DNA from: DASSUW01 sp963803335
GTDB lineage: Bacteria > Actinomycetota > Thermoleophilia > Solirubrobacterales > Solirubrobacteraceae
Assembly: GCA_963803335.1 (NCBI GenBank)
Contig: CAWDME010000011.1
Location: 1 to 64,000, forward strand
Direction of reading: 5' to 3'
DNA length: 64,000 nucleotides
Shown here: piece by piece, positions 32,842-40,838 of the stretch
Position numbering within the stretch: position 1 is the first letter of the stretch
Layout of the letters: each line of letters begins with the position of its first letter
Notes under the pieces: model-generated
What the model was told of the DNA's origin: nothing
The model's database searches: none
Seen by the model: the letters and a program-made list of their open reading frames with translations, nothing else
Position numbers and translations under genes: made by a program

Positions 32842-33083
32842 CGGCGTTCGTCTACCTGCTGCGCTGCGCCGACGACAGCCTGTACTGCGGCTGGACGAAC
32901 GACATCGAGCGCCGGCTCGCCGCCCACAGCGCCGGCACCGCGAGCCGCTACACCCGCAGCCGCCGGCCGGTCGAGCTCGCGGCCGTCGTTGAGTGCGATG
33001 ACCGCTCGACCGCCATGCGCGAGGAGGCCCGCATCAAGCAGCTCACGCGCGCCGAGAAGCTCGCGCTCATCGCCGCGCGGTGA
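32838..33083 (+). CDS. GIY-YIG nuclease-like protein (YhbQ/UPF0213 type)
   Basis: An 81-residue single-domain protein. FVYLLRCADDSLYCGWTND carries the GIY-YIG variant (VYLL...LYCG), followed by RRLAAHSAGTASRYTRSRRP and a glutamate in REEARIKQL. This is the compact UrI/YhbQ type, a putative structure-specific DNA nuclease. The GTG start overlaps the TfoX-like stop. Its last five codons overlap the convergent hydrolase gene. Confidence 0.85.
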   Translation: MTAFVYLLRCADDSLYCGWTNDIERRLAAHSAGTASRYTRSRRPVELAAVVECDDRSTAMREEARIKQLTRAEKLALIAAR

Positions 33084-33858
33084 AGCCGAGGATCAGCTCC
33101 GCCGTCTCGAGCGGGACATCGAGCTGCGGCGCGTGGCCGACCCCGTCGAGCTCGACCCAGTCGGCGTGGGGGAGCCACTCCGTGCGGTAGCGCGCGGCGG
33201 CCGACGGCCAGGGGAGGATCGCGTCCGCGGTGCCCCAGACGATCCGGACCGGGCAGGTGATCTGCTCGGCGTCGAGCGTCCAGTCCGCGTGGCGGCCGTG
33301 CTCGATCATCCGCAGCGCATCGGCGCATCCGGCCACGCCGCGCAGCATGTGCGCGAGCAGCTCGGCCGGGATGTGCTCGTAGTTCGTGGTGAGGAACTGC
33401 GTGGCGCGGCGACGGCCCTCCGGCGTGGCGACGATGGCGTCGGCGTGCGGCGCGATCTCCCGCGCCTGCTTGACGAGGCCGGCCTGGAAGTCGAGCACCT
33501 GCAGGTAGGAGTCGTCCGCCCAGCCACCGGCCGGCGCGAGCGCGACGACGGTCTGCGCACGTCCGCGCGCGGCAAGCTGCAGCGCCACGTGGCCGCCGAG
33601 CGAGTTGCCGACGATGTGCGCGAGCGCGAATCCCGCCGTGTCCATCGCGCGCTCGACCGCGTCGGCGACCACGGTGTCGGTGATCTCGCCCGGGATCGGC
33701 GGCCCGCCTGCGTGGCCGGCGAGCGTCGGCGCCAGCACGTCGTGGTGGCGCGCCAGCGCCGGCAGCACGAGCTCCCACGTGCGCCACGTGTCGAGGAACC
33801 CGTGCAGGCAGACGAGCGGCGGGCCGCTGCCTAAGCGCTGGAGAGGAGTTGCGCGCAT
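33067..33858 (-). CDS. Alpha/beta-hydrolase
   Basis: A 263-residue alpha/beta-hydrolase. The oxyanion-hole motif is LHGFLDTWRTW, the nucleophile elbow GNSLGGH (Ser near 100), the acid WGTADAILPW (Asp near 213) and the catalytic histidine in DGVGHAPQLD near 240. The substrate is unknown; ester or lactone hydrolysis is typical. ATG 33858 begins 28 bases before the end of the upstream TetR gene, so the regulator probably controls this hydrolase. Confidence 0.85.
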   Translation of the reverse strand: MRATPLQRLGSGPPLVCLHGFLDTWRTWELVLPALARHHDVLAPTLAGHAGGPPIPGEITDTVVADAVERAMDTAGFALAHIVGNSLGGHVALQLAARGRAQTVVALAPAGGWADDSYLQVLDFQAGLVKQAREIAPHADAIVATPEGRRRATQFLTTNYEHIPAELLAHMLRGVAGCADALRMIEHGRHADWTLDAEQITCPVRIVWGTADAILPWPSAAARYRTEWLPHADWVELDGVGHAPQLDVPLETAELILGFTARR

Positions 33859-34481
33859 GCGGTGTCGGCGAACCAGCGCTCGTACTCGTCGGGCGTCCAG
33901 CCGCGAAGGGTCACGAGCAGCCGCCAGTTCGCGGGATGGTTGAGGGTCCACAGGATGTCGGTGGCGCGGGCGACGTCGAGTTCCGCACGCACCGCGCCCT
34001 TGGCGGCCAGCGACTCCACGACGACGCGCTGGTTGTCGTAGACCTCGGTCTGGATCCGGTCCCACAGCGCCGCGATGTCGGGATCGGTCGGCGCGGCGCC
34101 CTGGACCACATCGAGCAGGCCGCCGGCGCGCTCTTTCACGACGCGTGAGTCGCGGGCGTTGAGCTGGAGCTGGCGCCGCGGGTCGGGCTCGTCGAGCACC
34201 CCGCGGTACCAGTCGCGCTCGCCGACCGGAGCCTCGGCCTGGTCGCCCCGCAGCAGCAGATGCCAGAGCGCGCGCAGCACGCCGGCTTTGGTCTCGAAGA
34301 CGACGTACACGGTCTTGAGCGCGACGCCCGCCTCGGCCGCGATCGCCGCCATCGTCGTGGCCGCGTAGCCGTGGCGCTCGAACAGCGGCCGCGCGGCGTC
34401 GAGGATCGCCCGGCGCGTCGCGGCGGCCTGCTCGCGGCGGCGCGGCGAGTCGTAGCGGCGCTTGGGCTTGACAGGTTCCAC
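33831..34481 (-). CDS. TetR-family transcriptional regulator
   Basis: A 216-residue repressor-type protein. The N-terminal helix-turn-helix (about 18-65) reads RRAILDAARPLFERHGYAATTM then IAAEAGVALKTVYVVFETKAG. The ligand-binding C-terminal domain is unique. The start is GTG 34481. It overlaps and likely regulates the downstream hydrolase gene. A TTCATT/AATGAA inverted repeat upstream (34503-34527) is a candidate autoregulatory site. Confidence 0.85.
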   Translation of the reverse strand: MEPVKPKRRYDSPRRREQAAATRRAILDAARPLFERHGYAATTMAAIAAEAGVALKTVYVVFETKAGVLRALWHLLLRGDQAEAPVGERDWYRGVLDEPDPRRQLQLNARDSRVVKERAGGLLDVVQGAAPTDPDIAALWDRIQTEVYDNQRVVVESLAAKGAVRAELDVARATDILWTLNHPANWRLLVTLRGWTPDEYERWFADTACAQLLSSA

Positions 34482-34502
34482 GAATTGATTCCTAACGCTT
34501 AC

Positions 34503-34527
34503 TTCATTTCACTCCACGAGTAATGAA
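34503..34527. promoter_or_regulatory. Inverted repeat TTCATT-N13-AATGAA
   Basis: It lies in an unusually AT-rich stretch between the TetR gene and the methyltransferase remnant. It is a candidate operator of the TetR protein and once possibly of the decayed gene, whose GGAGG Shine-Dalgarno is still visible at 34535-34539. Confidence 0.35.
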
Positions 34528-34543
34528 TTTTTTCGGAGGTTCC

Positions 34544-34929
34544 ATGTTCCTTCAGGACGACATCCGTACGACCGTCCACGCGATGTGGGCGAGCGCGTAC
34601 TCGAGCTGGTGTGCGGCACCGGCGGGGTGGGCTTCGCGGCCGCCGAGCTCGTCGGCCCGACCGGCGAGGTCGTGCTCTCGGACGTCGCCGAGGAGATGAC
34701 CGCGATCGCGGCGACCCGGGCTCGCGGCCTGTCGAACGTGAGCGCCCGGCGGCTCGACCTCGAGCGCATCGACGAGCCGGAGCTCTCGTACGACGTCGTG
34801 CTGTGCCGCGAGGGTCTGACCCGTGGCTGTCCGTGGTCTTCGACGCCGTGAGCGAGGCGCCGTACGCAACGCCCCGACGGCGGCCTCGACATCCCCGGCG
34901 TCTCCCTGGTCGCCTCCGGGCACGGCTAG
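34544..34929 (+). pseudogene. SAM-dependent methyltransferase remnant with internal deletions
   Basis: Methyltransferase pieces survive in order but in different frames. A start MFLQDDIRTTVHAMWA is preceded by GGAGG. The SAM-binding core is GERVLELVCGTGGVGFAAAE through SYDVVLCREGL (to about 34818). Then come DPWLSVVFDAVSE (about 34817-34858), APYAT, and after a one-base shift PDGGLDIPGVSLVASGHG ending at TAG 34927. An intact UbiE-like methyltransferase would need about 800 bases, so three segments appear deleted. The first two joins also change frame. It is divergent from the TetR gene. Confidence 0.7.
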
Positions 34930-34988
34930 GGCTGGGTCGGGGTCATCCCCAATGGTGCGCGGGCCTCCGCCCCGGCACTCTGGGTGAC

Positions 34989-35225
34989 ATGAACTCCGAC
35001 GCTCCCCAGACTCCCCGCCGGCTGACCCGCTCCACCTCCGACAAGATGCTCGGGGGTGTGGCGGGCGGGCTCGCCGACTACTTCTCGCTCGACCCGCTCG
35101 TCGTCCGCGTCGGCTTCGCCGTCTCGACGCTGTTCAGCGGCGCCGGGCTGTTCACCTACCTCGCGCTGCTGATCTTCGTCCCCACCGACGACGCCGCCGT
35201 CACGATGACCCCGTCGACCGCGTAG
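34989..35225 (+). CDS. PspC-domain membrane protein
   Basis: A 78-residue protein. A short N-terminal polar part is followed by the PspC domain: TSDKMLGGVAGGLADYFSLD then PLVVRVGFAVSTLF and a transmembrane helix (about 42-66). PspC-type domains take part in envelope-stress (phage-shock) signalling, though stand-alone copies in actinobacteria are uncharacterised. No other psp genes are nearby. Confidence 0.85.
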   Translation: MNSDAPQTPRRLTRSTSDKMLGGVAGGLADYFSLDPLVVRVGFAVSTLFSGAGLFTYLALLIFVPTDDAAVTMTPSTA

Positions 35226-35260
35226 CCCGCGCGGCGCTCGCCGCCGCGCAGAACTCGTGA

Positions 35261-35279
35261 TACATTCATAATAGTTATG
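35261..35279 (+). promoter_or_regulatory. Promoter and palindrome over the MFS start codon
   Basis: CATAA-TAG-TTATG (35267-35279) is a perfect inverted repeat that includes the ATG at 35277. CATAAT (35267-35272) resembles a -10 box placed so that transcription would begin at or near the ATG. A MarR dimer here would cover the core promoter and start site. Confidence 0.5.
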
Positions 35280-36704
35280 GATGAGCAAGTATCTGCGCGC
35301 GGTCGGTATCGGATCCTGGCGATCTGCTGCATGAGCCTCTTCATCGTGGGGCTCGACGCGACGGTCGTGAATGTCGCCCTGCCGTCGCTCGGCCGCGAGC
35401 TGGACGCGTCGGTCTCGGAGCTCCAGTGGACGATCGACGCCTACACGGTCGTGATGGCGAGCCTGCTGATGTTCTCGGGCTCGATGGGGGACCGGCTGGG
35501 CCGCAAGCGCGTGTTCATCACCGGCCTCAGCGTGTTCTCGCTCGCGTCGCTGCTGTGCAGCCTGGCGCCGACCGTCGAGGTCCTGCTCGCGGCCCGCGTG
35601 CTGCAGGCGGTGGGCGGCTCGATGCTCAACCCCGTCGCGATGTCGATCATCACCAACACGTTCACGAACCCGCGCGAGCGCGCGCAGGCGGTGGGGCTGT
35701 GGGGCAGCGTCTTCGGCCTCTCGATGGCGCTCGGCCCGATCATCGGCGGCGCGGCGGTGTCGTCGATCGGCTGGCGGTCGATCTTCTGGGTCAACGTGCC
35801 GGTCGGGCTCGTCGCGATCGCGCTGACACTCCGCTACGTGCCCGACTCGCGGGCGCCGCGGCCGCGCCGCTTCGACCCGGTCGGCCAGGCCTTCGTGATC
35901 GTGCTGCTGTCGACGCTCACCTACGGCATCATCGAGGCGCCGGCCGCAGGGTGGACCTCACCGGTCATCGTCGCCGCCTTCACGGCCTCCGCGGTGTCGC
36001 TGGCCGGGCTGCTCCTCTACGAGCCGCGGCGGGAGGAGCCGCTGATCGACCTGCGGTTCTTCCGCTCGATCCCGTTCGCGTCGGCGATCGTGATCTCTGT
36101 CGCCGCGTTCGCCGCGTTCGGCGGATTCCTGTTCCTGAATACGCTCTACCTCCAGCAGGCGCGTGGCCTCTCGCCGCTCGAGGCCGGGCTCGCGACCGTG
36201 CCGATGGCTGCCATGACCGCGCTCGTGTCGCCGCTGTCGGGGCGGATCATCGGCCGCCGCGGCACGCGCGTGCCGCTCGTGATCGCGGGTGCGTCGATGG
36301 TGGTCGCGTGTGTCCTGCTGAGCGGCCTCGAGCCTTCCACGCCGCTGGCGCAGCTGTTCGTCGCGTACGTCGTGTTCGGGCTCGGGTTCGGCTCCGTCAA
36401 CGCCCCGATCACGAACACGGCGGTGTCCGGGATGCCGCGGGCGCAGGCGGGCGTCGCGGCGGCCGTCGCCTCGACGTCGCGGCAAGTCGGCGTCACCCTC
36501 GGGGTGGCCGTCGCGGGGGCGATCGTCACGTCGCGCCTTGGCGCGCACGCCGATCTGTCGTCGGCCACCCACGCCGCCTGGTGGACGCTCGCGGGCTGCG
36601 GCGTCGTCGTGCTCGCGCTCGCGTTCAGGGCCACCAGCGGCCGCGCTAACGCGTCGGCCCAGCGCACTGCGGCCGAGCTCAACCCGGAGGCGCTGGCGGT
36701 ATGA
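35277..36704 (+). CDS. DHA2-family MFS drug exporter (EmrB/QacA type)
   Basis: A 475-residue membrane protein with 14 predicted helices. DATVVNVALPSLGREL in helix 1, the loop 2-3 motif GSMGDRLGRKRVF, motif C in ALGPIIGG and LDFI-like strands place it in the 14-helix proton-coupled multidrug exporters. A MarR regulator follows in the same operon (ATGA overlap), the usual layout for an inducible efflux pump. The palindrome over its start is the likely operator. Confidence 0.9.
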   Translation: MDEQVSARGRYRILAICCMSLFIVGLDATVVNVALPSLGRELDASVSELQWTIDAYTVVMASLLMFSGSMGDRLGRKRVFITGLSVFSLASLLCSLAPTVEVLLAARVLQAVGGSMLNPVAMSIITNTFTNPRERAQAVGLWGSVFGLSMALGPIIGGAAVSSIGWRSIFWVNVPVGLVAIALTLRYVPDSRAPRPRRFDPVGQAFVIVLLSTLTYGIIEAPAAGWTSPVIVAAFTASAVSLAGLLLYEPRREEPLIDLRFFRSIPFASAIVISVAAFAAFGGFLFLNTLYLQQARGLSPLEAGLATVPMAAMTALVSPLSGRIIGRRGTRVPLVIAGASMVVACVLLSGLEPSTPLAQLFVAYVVFGLGFGSVNAPITNTAVSGMPRAQAGVAAAVASTSRQVGVTLGVAVAGAIVTSRLGAHADLSSATHAAWWTLAGCGVVVLALAFRATSGRANASAQRTAAELNPEALAV

Positions 36705-37156
36705 GCGAAGACCCCGCCCGCGACGTCTGGCTGCGCATGTCCGACCTCGTGCTCGACAACGAGCGACGGCGAGCGGTCGCCGACGCGCTGGGCATGAGCT
36801 TCGGCCGCGCGCGCACGATCCGCCGCCTCGCGCGCCGGCCGATGTCGATGGGCGAGCTCGCCACCGCGCTGGGGATCGACCCGCCGAACGCCAGCACGCT
36901 CGTTGCCGACCTGGAGGCCCAGGGCTTCGTGCGCCGTCGTCCCCACCCGACCGACGGCCGGGCCAAGCTCGTGGAGGCGACGCGCAAGGGCAAGCTGCTG
37001 GCCCGCCGCGCCGAGGCGATCCTCGCCACGCCGCCGGCCGCGCTCACCGGCCTCAGCGCCGAGGACCTCGACACGCTGTTGCGGATCCTCGAGCGCGTCG
37101 ACGGTCAGCGCTCGCAGGCGAGCTCGAGCGCACCGAGTCCGGCGCGCATCCGGTAG
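36701..37156 (+). CDS. MarR-family transcriptional regulator
   Basis: A 151-residue winged-helix protein: SMGELATALGIDPPNASTLV (recognition region, two adjacent motifs), VADLEAQGFVRRRPHPTDGR with the typical wing DGRAKLVEAT, and a C-terminal dimer helix. It is co-transcribed with the exporter and should repress it until a drug or phenolic ligand binds. The coding sequence ends with a Ser/Ala/Arg tail after the domain. Confidence 0.88.
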   Translation: MSEDPARDVWLRMSDLVLDNERRRAVADALGMSFGRARTIRRLARRPMSMGELATALGIDPPNASTLVADLEAQGFVRRRPHPTDGRAKLVEATRKGKLLARRAEAILATPPAALTGLSAEDLDTLLRILERVDGQRSQASSSAPSPARIR

Positions 37157-37562
37157 CACCGCAGAGTCGCGCTGGCGGGCCGCGTCGTGCCCCTCCCGGG
37201 GCAGCGCTCGCAAGCTCGCGCCCGAGCGCCCCAGGAGGCCACGCCGCGGCCCGCCCCCATAGGCACCCGCGCCCTCCACCGCCGCGGCTCCGCGCGCACC
37301 GGCAGGGGAGCCATCAGCATCGGCCAGCCTCACCACGGCCTCCGAGATCGTCGCGAATCGGAGTACCGAGCCCGGCCGCGCCAGCGCCGGCGATCTCCGC
37401 CGGCCTGTTCATAGCGGTCTCTGACTCAACAATTCGCTGCTCGCGCCCGCCGGCGCCAACGCACGCGCTACAGCACCACCGCGCACGAGCGCGCCACCGT
37501 GCTCGTCTTCCCACTGCCCACGAGCGCCCTCGCCGGAGTTCGCGACTAGGCTGCAGGCGTCG
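37157..37562. other. Intergenic stretch without a recognisable gene
   Basis: About 400 bases between the MarR gene and the NTF2-like gene. Possible frames on both strands give only Arg/Ala/Pro-rich nonsense with no start signal or motif. The only element I can support is TAGGCT at 37547-37552, ten bases before ATG 37563, a possible leaderless -10 box. Confidence 0.5.
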
Positions 37563-37967
37563 ATGCTCTCCGATCGCTTCCGCACCGCTGTCGAACAGCG
37601 GAACCTCGATCACGCTCGTGAGCTGTTCCACGAGGACGCAGCCTTCCGTAGTCCGGTGCTGTTCAAGCCGTATGAGGGCCGCGATCAGGTCTTGAAGGTC
37701 CTGCGAGCGGCCGAGCAGGTGCTCGGGATCGGTGGCAAGTTCCGCTACCTGCACCAACTCGAGGACGCGGACGACCGTGTCGCGATCTTGGAGTTCGTAA
37801 CCGAGGTCGACGGGAAGCAAGTCGAGGGGATCGACAAGCTCACGTTCGACGCGGACGGCCTGATCACCGAGCTCAAGGTGATGCTCCGCCCGGCTTCAGC
37901 CCTCCAACTCGTCGGGGGGAAGATGGCGGAGGAGTTCTCAAGGATCGGCCTGGGCCTCCCGAGCTGA
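37563..37967 (+). CDS. NTF2-like/SnoaL-type protein
   Basis: A 134-residue cone-fold protein. RFRTAVEQRNLDHARELFHED at the start, FRSPVLFKPYEGRDQVLKVL and the later ILEFVTEVDGKQVEGID (DKLTFDADGLITE next) match the nuclear-transport-factor-2-like superfamily. These proteins act as small isomerases, hydrolases or binding proteins, and this one has no assigned substrate. GC is a little lower than in neighbours. The final 15 residues form a helix not typical of the domain. Confidence 0.7.
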   Translation: MLSDRFRTAVEQRNLDHARELFHEDAAFRSPVLFKPYEGRDQVLKVLRAAEQVLGIGGKFRYLHQLEDADDRVAILEFVTEVDGKQVEGIDKLTFDADGLITELKVMLRPASALQLVGGKMAEEFSRIGLGLPS

Positions 37968-38183
37968 TCGCTCAACGGGACCGTCCGCGCCGACTCCCGC
38001 TCCTCGCGCAAACCTCCAGTCCGGCCGGACGCGGCCGTCGTTCGCTAGGAAAGCAGCACTCGCGAACGCCAGCATCCGCGCCCGAACCGCCACAGCGACT
38101 TTGCTGGCGGCCAGCGATGAGTTTCCGAAGTGGGCCGAGTCCCTAGGCCTATGACCCTGATCGCGAGACGAGGAAGTCGCCCG

Positions 38184-38303
38184 ATGCGCAAGGTGGGGGC
38201 CTCGCTGTTCCTGTCCCTCGAAGTCACCGCCGAGCAGCCGGACGAGTTCGTGACCGACGTGGACGACGCAATGGAGGAGAACCTGAGGAGCGTCTCACGG
38301 TGA
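38184..38303 (+). pseudogene. N-terminal fragment of a dihydrofolate-reductase-like (RibD C-domain) gene
   Basis: A 39-codon frame, MRKVGASLFLSLEVTAEQPD..., resembles the first strand and helix of actinobacterial RibD_C/dihydrofolate-reductase-family proteins (typically MRKxxxSxFxSLDGVxExPD). It stops after DDAMEENLRSVSR. Family members have about 190 residues, so over three quarters is missing. Its TGA overlaps the GTG of the glutathione transferase gene, which suggests the transferase was inserted or joined here and now uses this start region. Confidence 0.5.
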
Positions 38304-38953
38304 CCATCGTCATCACCGCCTGGGACCGGTCGCCCGATGGCGGCATGGGCCTGGCGCGCGATACGCGCGTTCGCTGGGCGCTTGAAGAGGTGGGCCAGCC
38401 CTACGAGGTTCGCCTTGTTTCCTTGCGTGCGAAAACGGAACCCGCGCATCTGCGAGTTCATCCGTTCGGTCTGATTCCGACCTATGAGGAAGGCGATCTT
38501 GCCCTGTTCGAGTCCGGCGCGATCGTCTTCCACATCGCCGAGCACCATGCGGGCCTGTTCCCGGACGATGCGAACGCGCGGGCGCGAGCCATCACCTGGA
38601 TGTTTGCCGCGCTCAACACCGTTGAGCCGCCGATCCTCGAACTCGTAACAGCCAAGTTCGCAGAAGGCGACAAGCCCTGGGCCGAAGAGCGCCTCCCTCT
38701 GGTCAAAGACCGCATTCGCGATCGACTGGTCCAACTTTCTGCCCGCTTGGGCGATGCCGACTGGCTGGACGGAGCGTTCAGCGCGGGCGACCTCATGATG
38801 GTGTCGGTGCTGCTCAGGCTGAGACCTTCCGGCCTGCTGGACGAGTTCCCGAAACTGGCTGCCTATGTTGCCCGCGGCGAAGCGCGACCCGCGTACGAAC
38901 GGGCTTTCGCCGCCCAATGGGCGATCAACGCCGGTAATCCGCAAGCTGGCTGA
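38300..38953 (+). CDS. Glutathione S-transferase family protein
   Basis: A 217-residue protein with an N-terminal thioredoxin-like domain (RVRWALEEVGQPYEVRLV, then HPFGLIPTYEEGDLALFESGA, read as cis-Pro motif GLIPT and ESGAI) and a helical C-terminal domain (AGDLMMVSVLLRL). It probably conjugates or reduces electrophiles. Most actinobacteria use mycothiol and lack such enzymes. The sequence is of proteobacterial type and the codon use is less GC-rich than that of neighbours, which suggests transfer. GTG 38300 overlaps the upstream fragment's stop; the frame start MTIVITAWD fits homologues. Confidence 0.85.
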   Translation: MTIVITAWDRSPDGGMGLARDTRVRWALEEVGQPYEVRLVSLRAKTEPAHLRVHPFGLIPTYEEGDLALFESGAIVFHIAEHHAGLFPDDANARARAITWMFAALNTVEPPILELVTAKFAEGDKPWAEERLPLVKDRIRDRLVQLSARLGDADWLDGAFSAGDLMMVSVLLRLRPSGLLDEFPKLAAYVARGEARPAYERAFAAQWAINAGNPQAG

Positions 38954-39088
38954 CGAAGTTCTGTATCGGGTCGCCGTCGTGCCCAGCGACGCGAACCTGC
39001 GCGTCGACACGGTCGACTCAGATCCCGCGCTGATACCTGCCGGTTCGTCGACGCACTGGAGCGTGGGTGAAGCTGCAAGAATGGAGCC

Positions 39089-39550
39089 GTGCCCGATGAC
39101 GAGCCGGATGGCCGCAGCTTCGAGGACGTCGCGCGAGCGCTGGCCGACGAAGTGAACCGCGCGGTCGAGCGGCTCTCGACGATCGACCTTGACGACATCG
39201 CTCGGGCGGCGAACGAGGAAGCTGAGCGCGCGCGCCGCTGGATCGAGGATCTGGCGCGGTCGCTGACGCAGACCGGCGACGCCGTCATGCGGTCAGAAGA
39301 TGCGCCCGTGCACCACGCCGCACCGCATCCGCTCGCCATGCCCACCGCGCGGCAAGGCGTCGCGCTGGCGGCGCTGGAGTCCGGGCGCTGGAGGATCGAG
39401 TCGGGCACGTTCACTGTTCACGACGGGCCGGGCCCGAGCGACCCACTCGGGCTGCTCCGAGAGCTTCGCGTGTCCGACTGGGTCACGGCCGACGGTGAGC
39501 TCACGCTGACCGGTCGCAAGGCACTCGCGCGCTGGTTGGAGCAGGCGTAG
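39089..39550 (+). CDS. Hypothetical protein with C-terminal winged-helix-like region
   Basis: A 153-residue acidic protein. The N-terminal half is a long amphipathic, coiled-coil-like helix (FEDVARALADEVNRAVERL to ARSLTQTGDAV). The C-terminal half (QGVALAALESGRWRIESGTF, then LRELRVSDWVTADGELTLTGRKALARWL) looks like a small winged-helix or MarR-like module. It has no membrane segment. The start is GTG 39089; no Shine-Dalgarno is evident. The family is not recognised. Confidence 0.5.
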   Translation: MPDDEPDGRSFEDVARALADEVNRAVERLSTIDLDDIARAANEEAERARRWIEDLARSLTQTGDAVMRSEDAPVHHAAPHPLAMPTARQGVALAALESGRWRIESGTFTVHDGPGPSDPLGLLRELRVSDWVTADGELTLTGRKALARWLEQA

Positions 39551-39682
39551 CGCTGCGGCCGGATGCGCGGCGCGACCCGGCCTCGGCTCGTTCGAGTTCT
39601 CCCGGCGTCAATACGAGCACGCGCTCGCAAGCCTCACGGGCTGACCGCCCGCTGCTGCTTCGCCTGCGCGGGAGAGTGAGCG

Positions 39683-39915
39683 CTACGGCAGCGCCTCCCA
39701 CTCCGATTCGTTCCGAAGCTCGCCCTCTATGACGCCGATCCAGCCGAGTTGCTGGTCCCAGGAGATGACGCCGACCCATAGAGGTTGTCCGGGTCTCGAT
39801 TCTCGGTGGCGTCGAGGTCGTACAAGAGGATGCGCAGACCCTCCTCGAAGCGGAGCCCCGCGACGCAACGCGTCCGGCCAAGTGGCGCTTGCGTGGGTCG
39901 TCGCCAAGCGAGCAC
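39683..39915 (-). pseudogene. Frameshifted remnant of an unrecognised gene
   Basis: On the minus strand one frame encodes GLRFEEGLRILLYDLDATEN and RDPDNLY. At about 39777 the sense continues one frame over as WVGVISWDQQLGWIGVIEGE and LRNESEWEALP, ending at 39683. Both halves look like real protein while the other frames do not, so a single-base loss is the simplest reading. No upstream start or family is recognised. A sequencing error could give the same picture. Confidence 0.4.
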
Positions 39916-40257
39916 CTCGTCGGCACCGCCTTAGGACGCCCGCATTCATGTGAGAGCGGGGCGCGGAATGCCGTAAGCGGATCGGTCTCCGGGACGCACT
40001 CGCGAAGAAGGCGACCGTGGTCGCGTGACCACCGGGGCGTCCAGTGTCTCGATCGCTGAGCCGTCGTGGATCGAGCACGCGGTGGCGGACCTGGGGAGTT
40101 GCCCTCGTTGGTTCCAGCGGCGTACACGGCGTGTCCCGGGGTGGGCCGTGGGTCGTAGTCGCCGCGCTACCGCAGGCCGATGATCAGCGCGGCCGGCGAT
40201 GCGAGCGTGCCGGCCATGACGATCGCGAGCTCTTCCTCCCATCCCGGTGTGCCGGTC
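39916..40257. other. Stretch without a supported gene
   Basis: I see no convincing coding frame, hairpin or promoter here. Long open frames exist on both strands, but they are Arg/Pro-rich by-products of high GC. The sequence may be decayed coding DNA upstream of the remnant at 39683-39915. Confidence 0.4.
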
Positions 40258-40770
40258 ATGCTCAGTGACGCGGCGCGGCGGCACCCCCGCGCGACACGAT
40301 GGCTGACCGCGGCGCATGCCGCGGTGATCCGAGGCACGGGCGGTTCTCTGGGCGTCCGCTGGTTCGGCGCACCGATCCTCCTGTTGGAGACGGTCGGGCG
40401 GCGCACCGGCAGGCCGCGCACGACGGCACTGGTCTACCTGCCGGACGGTGACGACCTGGTGGTGGTGGCCGCAAACGCCGGTGCCGAGAGGGCGCCGGCA
40501 TGGTGGCTGAACCTGCGGGCCGCGGGCGAGGGTGTCGCGATCGTGGGTGGCGAGCGCCGGCCGGTGGGGGCGACGGCCACCGACGGCGCCCGGCGCGAGC
40601 GGTTGTGGGCGCGCTTCGCGGCCGTCTCGCCCGTGGCGCACTACCAGCGCCAGACGCGGCGACCGCTGCCCGTCGTCGCTCTCACGCCACAGCCCGTGGG
40701 TGCCCCGGCCGCCGCGAGCCGGCGGTCCGGCATCGCTTTTGGACTGCGCCGCGAGCTTGCGACCGGATGA
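40258..40770 (+). CDS. Deazaflavin (F420)-dependent nitroreductase-family protein
   Basis: A 170-residue protein of the Ddn-like split-barrel family: FGAPILLLETVGRRTGRPRT (two adjoining motifs), ALVYLPDGDDLVVVAANAGA, PAWWLNLRA and YQRQTRRPLPVVALTP. These bind coenzyme F420 and reduce nitro, quinone or similar groups; F420 is common in actinobacteria. The frame is open to 40180; I start at ATG 40258 where family similarity begins. Its TGA is overlapped by an ATG (40767) that could start the histidine kinase gene. Confidence 0.8.
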   Translation: MLSDAARRHPRATRWLTAAHAAVIRGTGGSLGVRWFGAPILLLETVGRRTGRPRTTALVYLPDGDDLVVVAANAGAERAPAWWLNLRAAGEGVAIVGGERRPVGATATDGARRERLWARFAAVSPVAHYQRQTRRPLPVVALTPQPVGAPAAASRRSGIAFGLRRELATG

Positions 40771-40838
40771 CGTGGCGACACCGTTCGGCGCCGCCGCCGG
40801 TCGCTGGTGGGCGGCGTGGGGGGCTTATCCTCGATCGG

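Noticed and set aside
34926..35288. Minus-strand frame opposite the PspC gene
   Set aside because: Shadow of the PspC-domain gene, whose plus-strand product is clearly recognisable.
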